DNA of 64,000 bases from Aphelocoma coerulescens. Lineage: Eukaryota > Chordata > Aves > Passeriformes > Corvidae. The notes beneath the pieces were generated by a model, which saw only the letters and a list, made by a program, of their open reading frames with translations, was not told the origin of the DNA and searched no databases. The stretch is taken from positions 21,161,967-21,225,966 of the forward strand of contig NC_091022.1 in the NCBI RefSeq assembly GCF_041296385.1, given 5' to 3'. A program made the translations under genes and the position numbers. Positions 57,301-64,000 of this stretch are shown piece by piece (the stretch's first letter is position 1; every line of letters starts with the position of its first letter).

Positions 57301-60279
57301 TCTACATCTCCCGAAGTAACAAAATCATCAGAAACCAATTGCAGACTTCAGCACAGCAGCAATGACTTGCAGAAAGCATGGCAAGTACAGGTACAGCTGT
57401 GACAGTGGCTATTCTTCTCTCATAGAGAACATAAGCACTTCTCCTATACAGGTGCTCCGTGTACTGAGGCAAAGCTAAACAGAACATGCTACTCAGAGGG
57501 TTGCAGAGGCAACTTCATAAGAAATGTAATCCTTTACTTATTGACCTTGTGAGACGTCTCCTTACTTGTACCAGAGAACTTCTTTCAGGAGTGCCTTACC
57601 TTTTGGTCTGGTCACCACAGAGCAAACTTGAAGTGAATTGTAAGTGGGAAAAAAACCCCACACAACCAACCCAGCAGAACTCCATGCATGCATGCACTGA
57701 AGTAGCTTTGGCTATGCAGAGGATTTGTTCCAGTTCCACACTTTTACACTGATGCTTTTACAATACCTGAACTAACTAACATAGAAATACCCTGAGGACC
57801 TCTTGATAAAAGGATTCTTTCATACACAGTATTTGATTAATATTTTTTTCTTCAGAACCACCCATTACTTAACTCTGTGACACCCAGACAAATAAAAAGT
57901 TTTCTGACTTGTCAGATATTTACACTAGCTGTTTCTCAGTAAACACATCTAGTAGAACACTACTGCAAAAAACAACCATTATGGCCTGAAGACCACAGGA
58001 GATGTCATAATCTACTATAAATTCAGTTAAGGGAGACATCTTCCTCCAATCTCTAAAAGAAACCATGAAGAGACCTTTTAAAGTTCCATATTCTGCTATT
58101 TCTTATATTGCCTACTATCTAATTATCGAGATTCTGAAAGGTAAGTGGTACATTTCTCTACTATTCACCCTTCTTTAGTAAGAATGAGTTACTGTATGAA
58201 GCGAACCTTATTTTACACAACAAATCCGAAGTTCTTGTGCTCTAGCAGCCCAGTGCAAACTACTTACATCAAGCACATTTAATTTCATAGAAGGCAGACT
58301 TGATTGAGAAAACAGGCAGTGCAGGTAACTTTTTGGATGTGAGAAAGGAGGACATCCTGGTGTATGCTGCTGTAAAATGTCAGCAAAGTACTTGAACAAA
58401 TACTGTAGTTAGCACTGTTCAGGGGTTAGATCCTCAGCCCACTACATTAACAGATTAAATGGAAGGAATTAATCCCATAGGGATAATTTTATTAACAGAA
58501 ATATAATTTAATAAACGGAAATGAAGATAGAGTGCTTAAGAGATGTGGTTTTCTAGCAGATAGGTTCCAAGTGCCATCATGGGAAATACAGACAGAAGCA
58601 ACTGTTAATGAAGTTCATTAGATCAACTTAGGAATAGTGAAAGTAAAGGCAAAATATTTATATACTGTGAGATCTTTATCCTCTTCAATTTGCTAAACCT
58701 CATGTTCTGACTGTAAAGCCTACAGTCACTTCAAGAACTGTGCAGATTGAGGAATAATAGATATGCTAAGTATCATTCTCAGCTTTCAAATAAAGCATCA
58801 CCTCAAAGAGCAGTAAAAAGCTGATAAGAAACCCCTCAAAATTAACATTCACTTATCATCAATTGTTTAGGAGTTCAACTAGAACACTTAGGCAGTACCA
58901 GACAAGAGTGTTGCTATTGGCCCAAGGCATTACGACTGCTTAAAAATCATCAGCATTACATGGCTACTGGCTTGTCTCACAGAACTTAGCAAGGACACAC
59001 CAGCACATTTTGTAACAATAAAAACCAAAGCACACCGACGCTCCCCTTCATCCAGTAAGTGGAGAGCCATAAAAAACATAGCCAGTGGCCAGGAGTGGTT
59101 TCAATGCGTCACAGTCAACCACTACTGCTCAAGCAGTATTATACAAGCCAATGTCTGCTATACACTCAAACTTAGTAACTAAGAGAATGAAGAAATATTG
59201 TTTAGCAATAGCAGCAAAGAGTCAAGCATAAGAATTAAACTCTCCCAGCCTAATTTCGCTTTCTTTCCCCAGCCCCTCCAGCTACATTAATGGAAAGTAT
59301 AAGCTAATTGTTATAAAAGGCTTTCTCAGCAAAAGTATCACAGTAGCAAGTTTCACCTGGCTGTAGCAATACACTGTCTAGAAGCATGTAGGAATTTAAC
59401 TTTGTGGAATATATTACTCTTATAACCCTTCTTAGCTATACTACCTCAAAAGTGTTCCAGGAGCTAAAAATCTAGCATTTTTTTAGCTTCCTTTGGTGAA
59501 TTTACCTGTACTAGAGAATGCAGGATAATCTAAGCTCAACAGCACTGTAACTTGTGGTCTATTAAACTGATCCCAATTACCATCGTCTTAAGGCAGCATG
59601 GAACTACAAGACTACACTGAACGACAGGGAAAGGAAAACACTGAGAGGCATTTTCTTATGCGAATCCAAGAGTCCCTGCACATAGCCCCAAACCAGGCAA
59701 AGTCCAAAACAACAGTTTCTCAAGCAAAACCACTGACAACAAAGAAACACACTCATTTAAGGCTGGAAGAGATTTGCCACGCTTCAATTTAAAAGCATAT
59801 ACGTTAAAAAAAAAAAAAAGTATGACATTTATGTAAACCAGAAGCCCTTTAAGAAGAAACAGTTCAATGCATATAAATATTCTTTTTAAATTGCAAGGTA
59901 TCTCCTCAGAATGGTACAGAACGTAGTCGTACAGTAGTTCCCCCTAGTATTATCCAGTCGCTACCGCTATGATTCCTAAATAGGTGTTTTATGACCTTAT
60001 CCTGATGTGAAGCCTTGGTCAACACCGTCATCCGTATCCAGCATGACAGCTCATCCCCACCAAGTCACAGGACCTCAACATGGCCCAGATTAAAGCATTA
60101 CAGACTCCAATTTTTCATTAAAGCTTGTCCTTGCACAGCCAAGAAAAAAAATCCACCAGCTGTAAAAATCGTACATTAGCAACGAACACCTTCAGCTAGG
60201 AAATAAACAACCATGGACACGGCAGGAGCAAGCAAGAGAAGCTCCATAAGAAGAGAGAGACGATCCCGTTTCGTGGGGC
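45351..60279. other. 15 kb without recognised coding sequence (probable long DNAJB4 intron 1)
   Basis: This is AT-rich DNA between the two CpG islands. Short open frames occur (for example 170 codons at 47946-48458), but none shows a recognisable family, splice-supported structure or codon bias. Few young repeats are visible; there are only homopolymer A tracts near 48985 and 50010. If the distal DNAJB4 exon at about 60.76 kb is real, the whole stretch is DNAJB4 intron 1. Confidence 0.5.
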
Positions 60280-60928
60280 TGTGGAACGACCTAAAAATCC
60301 GTTCGAAACGAGCGGCCGCGCCCGCAAGATCGCAGCGGGCAGAGGGCCGCGAGCAGCGGCGGGCCGGGCCGGGCCGGCTCTGACCTCGGCCCAACAGCTC
60401 TGCCGCTCCGCGGGCTCGGCACCGGCCGGCGAGCCGCCCCTCGCGCCTCCCGCTGCGGACCAGGCTGCCCCGCCAGGCGCCAAGGCGGCTCCCCCAGAAA
60501 CGGCGCTCGCGTTATTGTCTGTGACAACGCCCGGCGGCCGCGCATCGCGGGAGCCTCTCCCCAGAGCACCGTCGCGCTCACGCGGGGAAGAAAGAGAGGC
60601 CCCCCCTCTGCTCAGGGCAGCGTCGCTACCACCGCCACCGCCCGCTCCTCAGCCCGCGGGGGCACCAGCCGGGAAGGCAGAGCACCCCCAAAGCGCAGTC
60701 CGGCGCGGGCAGGCAGCGCTGCCGCAGCCCCGGGCCCGTCCCGTGCCCCTCCCGCACTCACCGAGCGCCGCCGCCGCCGCCTCAGACCCGGCCCGGCCCG
60801 ACCGCGCTCCCGACAGCCCCCGCAGCGCCGCCGCCGCTCCCACGCGCGCACCCGCGGCTCCACACCAAATGACGCGAGAACGGCCCGCTGCCTCCCCCCC
60901 GGCCGCGCGCTCCCCCCCCCCTCCGCCC

Positions 60929-60936
60929 CACGTGAC
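60929..60936. promoter_or_regulatory. E-box CACGTGAC
   Basis: This is a canonical CACGTG E-box extended to CACGTGAC (USF/MYC/TFEB class), in the CpG island between the candidate DNAJB4 distal exon donor and the FUBP1 start. If MYC binds, it would form a loop with FUBP1, which regulates MYC. That is inference only. Confidence 0.4.
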
Positions 60937-61110
60937 TCTCCCGGCCCTCTCAGCAGCGTCTCCAACGGCTCGCGCCGCACGCAGAAACATCGCGATCTCC
61001 CCTGCAGGGCGGCCCCGGAGACCCCGTGGGCCTGGCTGGGCGGGGCCGGGCGAAACGCCGCGAGGCTTCTCCGACGTTCTCCGGCGCCCGCAATGAAATC
61101 CCGCCCGAGA

Positions 61111-61119
61111 TCTCGCGAG
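61111..61119. promoter_or_regulatory. TCTCGCGAG element (BANP-type CGCG motif)
   Basis: TCTCGCGAGC matches 9 of 10 bases of TCTCGCGAGA, the palindromic element bound by BANP at unmethylated, often bidirectional CpG-island promoters. It lies 120 bp upstream of the FUBP1 ATG. Confidence 0.5.
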
Positions 61120-61177
61120 CTTTCGGCGCGCTCCCCCCGAGCACGATGCCGCGCAGGAATGTGAAAGGCGCGCGCCC

Positions 61178-61199
61178 GCCGCCATTTTCTCTCTTTCTT
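61178..61199 (+). promoter_or_regulatory. FUBP1: YY1-type motif and pyrimidine initiator near the FUBP1 start
   Basis: GCCGCCATTTT is the reverse complement of the YY1 core AAAATGGCGGC. It is followed directly by TTTTCTCTCTTTCTT, a TCT-like pyrimidine initiator. The arrangement, 50 bp upstream of the ATG, suggests a start site near 61185-61195 and a short, pyrimidine-led 5' UTR. Confidence 0.45.
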
Positions 61200-61239
61200 G
61201 GCAGGCGGCGGCAGCGGCCGGAGCGGCGCTGGGGTGGCC

Positions 61240-61353
61240 ATGGCGGACTATTCCACGGTGCCCCCTCCTGCCGCGGGCGCGCCCGGGGGAGGCGGCGGCG
61301 GGGCTGGAGGAGTGAACGATGCCTTTAAAGACGCGCTGCAGAGGGCTAGGCAG
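61240..61353 (+). CDS. FUBP1: FUBP1 coding exon 1 (residues 1-38)
   Basis: This 114-nt exon ends CAG followed by GTGTGTGTG, in phase 0. It encodes MADYSTVPPPAAGAPGG, further glycines, then VNDAFKDALQRARQ. The Gly run is shorter than the human one. The whole exon lies in a CpG island. Confidence 0.95.
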
Positions 61354-64000
61354 GTGTGTGTGTGTGGCTCTATCGAATCAATGGGGTCCTGGGGCCTAGA
61401 GGCCTCCCTGTCAGAGCCGTGGAACAAGGAGCGGGCTGCGCCCTCACCGTGCTCGGCTGTGGGGAGTGGGGGCCCCTCCGCAAGTGTGTGTGTATTGGGG
61501 GGAGCTTTGTCCTATCTACACGCCCCCTTTGCGCTGCCTGCCCGCCCTGGGCCGCGAGGTATTTGTGGCCCCGCTCCGCCATTGCCCGCGAGCAGCGCCG
61601 GGCTCGGCCCGAGGGAATTTGGCGGTGAGAGGAGCGGCAACGCGGGCTCGCTCCCCGACGGCGGGGAGGCGAAATCTCGGCGGGCGAGTAGCGGCGCGTT
61701 ATCGGGCCCGGCCCGGCGGAGGGACAGGAGGGCGGCGGCTCCGCGGCGCGGGCCGTGTTGTGGTGCCCGCGGCGCCCGCAGCCTGCTCGGACCGGTTGGG
61801 CAGCGCCGCGGCCTGCGGAGCGAGGGCCCTTGCGGAAGCTCTTTATCCCGCAGTTTTATTTGTAGGTTCTGCACCACAGGCAATGTTTTCATCGCTTCTT
61901 GGGCGAAATGTTCGCCTCGTCTCTTAATAAGCGGTGGCGGTTTTGGCAGTATTTTATAAGCCGGTGTAGTCGGATTTTGAGGTTGTTTAGTCGGTGAGGC
62001 GCTGCTGTGAGACACCACAATGTTTCGCGTAGAACGCGTAGAGAAAGAAAATCCTCGTTTAGGAAAAAGTGTTTGGTGTTCAAAGGCCAAATTCTCGTTG
62101 TTTTTTTTTTGTTTTTTTTTTTTTTTTAATGGGTGAGGAAAATTTGGGAGGCTCTACTGTTGAAGGATGAGCATAAGTCTTTAAAACAGAAAACCTATAT
62201 GAGCCTAACTGCTTTTGGCTTTTAATTATTTAGGGTCATTTTAGTGTGCATTATTTAAATCCCTGAAATCTTCTAGAGGACTTGGAATAAATATGGGCCG
62301 AATTAATTTTTTTTTCTCGGCTCACATCTGCCTTTTGTTTAGATTGCAGCGAAAATTGGAGGAGATGCTGGCACATCAATGAATTCAAACGACTACGGTT
62401 ATGGAGGGCAGAAAAGACCTCTTGAGGATGGAGGTACGCACTCGTTCTTGCTGCATTTATTTTTGTGGAGTATGGCCACTGTGCCAGAAAGACTGCAGGT
62501 GGTGTTTTTGTTTGTGGATTCGTTTTTTTTTTTTTCCATAGCACAGCATTAAAACACTTTGTTCCCTTCATAGATCATTACATACTTTCTCATTGTCAGT
62601 TTAGTGGTAAAGTTTGTTTTAAATAGTTGTGCTCTAACCTGAAGTGAATGTAAGCCTGTTTTACAATATTTTACATGTGGTTTAAATGCTGCAAATAGAA
62701 AAATGCATGCTGGGGAAAGGGACAGAAACATTCAGGCTGCAAAATGACTGTGCAGGTGTCATTTAAGTCTTTCATGGTTGCGTGGGATTGATTACTGCTT
62801 GTAAATTACAATTAGAGCAGGAAGTGCTCCAGGAGCTTGATTGTTTCATTAACTTTATTACTGCACTGTTTCAAATAAAAGTATTAATGCATTTCATTGT
62901 AAAAGCATAGGACTTTAAAAAAACACAGGAAAGTAAATTTTCTACCGTGAAGACACTTCTGTGTTGTCTAATATTTCAGCCTACAGCGTGTGTGAGCCCT
63001 GATAAGATCATACTTAAATCTTACAAGTTGTTGCAGCTTTTTGGATTTGCCTTACACTGCAGTAAAGTTTTCTCCTGAAATGTGTGTGTGTCGTCTTCTG
63101 TCTCTTACAGAGCAGCCACTTCGAACTTAACAGGGTTTGATATGTTTAATATACACACAAAGTGCTAGCTAAATTACAGGAAGAAATCTCTGAGCTTGCT
63201 GAAATGTTCTTATAGGTCTCACAAAAGAGAAATGCCTTTTTTTTTCCTTTAAAAGGATTGAAACTCAGTCTACAGAATGTAACTAAGGCTTTATATCAGG
63301 AGCTCTTGTGTCCTACAGTAAAGTTTTTTTTTCTATGAAAGGTGAGGTTTTTAATATACAAAAATGAGCTAATGATGCTTCAGATGATATATGTAATGTA
63401 TTCTTTTTATTTTATGTGTAGATGGCTCTTGGACAAGTCCGAGCAGTACAACACACTGGGAGGGAATGCCCTCTCCTTTTAAAGGCAGGAATTTTTATTT
63501 ATTACCTGTGTTTAGTATGTAAACATGACATAAACTAGTGGATCTTTCTGGATTGACACAAATATTTCTTGGAATATGTGTCTGAGTTTTTGCTGCACAT
63601 AAATTGTGGTGGTTCATATAGCGTTTATTTTGGGGTGGGAAGGAAGCATCTGAAGTCTTATCTTTTCAGATATAGGTTAATGATGCCTTTTATTTCTCTA
63701 CTGTACAGAAAGGATTTGGACAATAGTGATTTAGTTGCTTTGAATCTGCTTTTTTTTTTGAAGTTTTATGCTATGAAATGCTTGATAATTTGGATAGGGA
63801 TTTCATATCAACATTCAGATTGAGATTGCATTGCCATGTGATACTGTTGTATTTTCAGATGTTTGGTCTAGATTTGTGGTCATTGTCAGAATTATTTTTT
63901 TTAAGTCATTGTTGATTTTTTTATGGATTTGAGTTTTTTTTTCTTTTTTACTATAGAAGCATCATTAGCTTGAGCAGCCAACAAAGCTCAACTTTGTTCC
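61240..64000 (+). CDS. FUBP1: FUBP1, far upstream element-binding protein 1 (5' part only; runs off the window)
   Basis: Exon 1 (61240-61353) and exon 2 (62343-62433) encode MADYSTVPPP, a Gly-rich linker, VNDAFKDALQRARQ, IAAKIGGDAGTSMNSNDYG and YGGQKRPLEDG, matching human FUBP1 almost throughout. The start ATG sits in a good Kozak context (GGCCATGG). The segment VNDAFKDALQRARQIAAKI is the amphipathic N-box, known to bind the repressor PUF60/FIR. The four KH domains that bind single-stranded DNA and RNA, and the C-terminal YM activation motifs, lie beyond the right edge. FUBP1 regulates MYC transcription and also splicing. The next constitutive exon (expected to start near DQPDAKK) is not in the window. 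Confidence 0.93.
61354..62342 (+). other. FUBP1: FUBP1 intron 1 (989 bp)
   Basis: It begins in the CpG island (GTGTGTGTGTGG) and turns AT-rich after about 61.86 kb. It has T-rich tracts at 62100-62127 and ends CTTTTGTTTAG. No other feature is seen. Confidence 0.9.
62343..62433 (+). CDS. FUBP1: FUBP1 coding exon 2 (residues 39-68, phase 1 end)
   Basis: The acceptor is CTTTTGTTTAG before ATTGCAG. The 91-nt exon encodes IAAKIGGDAGTSMNSNDYG and YGGQKRPLEDG, ending GGAG followed by GTACGC. Human has Leu where Met (SMNS) occurs here. The trailing G starts the next codon. Confidence 0.94.
62434..64000 (+). other. FUBP1: FUBP1 intron 2 (incomplete) containing the cassette exon
   Basis: The donor is GTACGC. 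It is T-rich, with the probable cassette exon at 63422-63484 and a second good acceptor at 63110. The next constitutive FUBP1 exon is not found before the right edge. Confidence 0.8.
63422..63484 (+). CDS. FUBP1: Probable FUBP1 alternative in-frame cassette exon (63 nt)
   Basis: After a pyrimidine-rich tract and TATGTGTAG, 63 nt read in phase 1 as (G)DGSWTSPSSTTHWEGMPSP and FK, ending AAAG. The length is a multiple of three and both ends are phase 1, so inclusion adds 21 codons between LEDG and the following exon. I recall a very similar insert in some annotated vertebrate FUBP1 isoforms, but cannot check this here. The position after the exon end reads GCAGGA, so the donor would be a non-canonical GC. 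Confidence 0.65.

Larger units (their letters stand above)
60762..61150 (-). other. DNAJB4: Candidate distal noncoding exon 1 of DNAJB4 (5' end approximate)
   Basis: In the FUBP1 CpG island, a minus-strand donor GCTCG followed by GTGAGTG places an exon end at 60762. From memory, some human DNAJB4 transcripts start within about 100 bp of the FUBP1 start in head-to-head orientation. That makes this a plausible first exon spliced to the acceptors at 44957 or 44914, with a 16 kb intron. The 5' boundary is a guess. RNA evidence is needed. Confidence 0.4.
60280..61860. promoter_or_regulatory. FUBP1: FUBP1 CpG island, probable bidirectional FUBP1/DNAJB4 promoter
   Basis: This is the largest CpG-dense block in the window. 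It covers the FUBP1 5' UTR, exon 1 and the start of intron 1 on the plus strand, and a minus-strand splice donor near 60.76 kb on the other side. No TATA box is apparent. Promoter motifs inside include CACGTGAC at 60929-60936, TCTCGCGAG at 61111-61119 and GCCGCCATTTT at 61178-61188. Edges are judged by eye from base composition. Confidence 0.75.

Noticed and set aside
61198..61959. 253-codon frame reading FUBP1 exon 1 into intron 1
   Set aside because: It is read-through past a clear donor (CAG then GTGTGT). The true exon 1 ends at 61353 and joins exon 2 in phase.
63569..63823. 84-codon open frame in FUBP1 intron 2
   Set aside because: Low-complexity AT-rich translation with no similarity to FUBP1 or other families, and no good donor.

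Overview
The window looks like nuclear DNA from a bird. It has small GC-rich first exons, kilobase-scale introns, GT-AG splice sites, CR1-type LINE fragments and solo retroviral LTRs, and it shows no mammalian Alu or L1 sequence. Three conserved protein genes are recognised by exon homology and splice phase: GIPC2 (minus strand, complete, 6 coding exons, 317 aa), DNAJB4 (minus strand, complete, 3 coding exons, 339 aa) and the 5' end of FUBP1 (plus strand, running off the right edge). The order GIPC2-DNAJB4-FUBP1 matches the vertebrate block I know from human chromosome 1p31.

Layout. 1-6874: sequence downstream of the GIPC2 stop codon (3' UTR plus intergenic). 6875-32323: GIPC2, with a CpG-island promoter at about 31.99-32.54 kb; its introns hold a GC-rich minisatellite of 31 units, a CR1 fragment and two candidate solo LTRs. 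32.5-39.9 kb: intergenic DNA with a 1.5 kb decayed CR1 ORF2 fragment. 39930-44881: DNAJB4 coding exons. 45.1-45.35 kb: a GC-rich proximal DNAJB4 promoter with a heat-shock-element core. 45.4-60.2 kb: no coding sequence recognised, probably DNAJB4 intron 1 of a long isoform. 60.28-61.86 kb: the large FUBP1 CpG island, which also carries a minus-strand splice donor suited to a distal noncoding DNAJB4 exon. 61240-64000: FUBP1 exons 1 and 2 plus a probable 63-nt in-frame cassette exon.

Function. GIPC2 is a PDZ adaptor of the GIPC family linking membrane-receptor tails to myosin VI. DNAJB4 (HLJ1) is a type II HSP40 co-chaperone of HSP70. FUBP1 is a KH-domain single-stranded nucleic-acid binding protein that regulates transcription and splicing; only its N-box region is present here. 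The genes are neighbours by conserved synteny and are not an operon. DNAJB4 and FUBP1 probably share a head-to-head promoter.

I did not find a previously undescribed biological system. The most notable signals are the minisatellite with 41- and 42-bp unit lengths, the FUBP1 cassette exon with an apparent GC donor, and the dual-promoter arrangement of DNAJB4.
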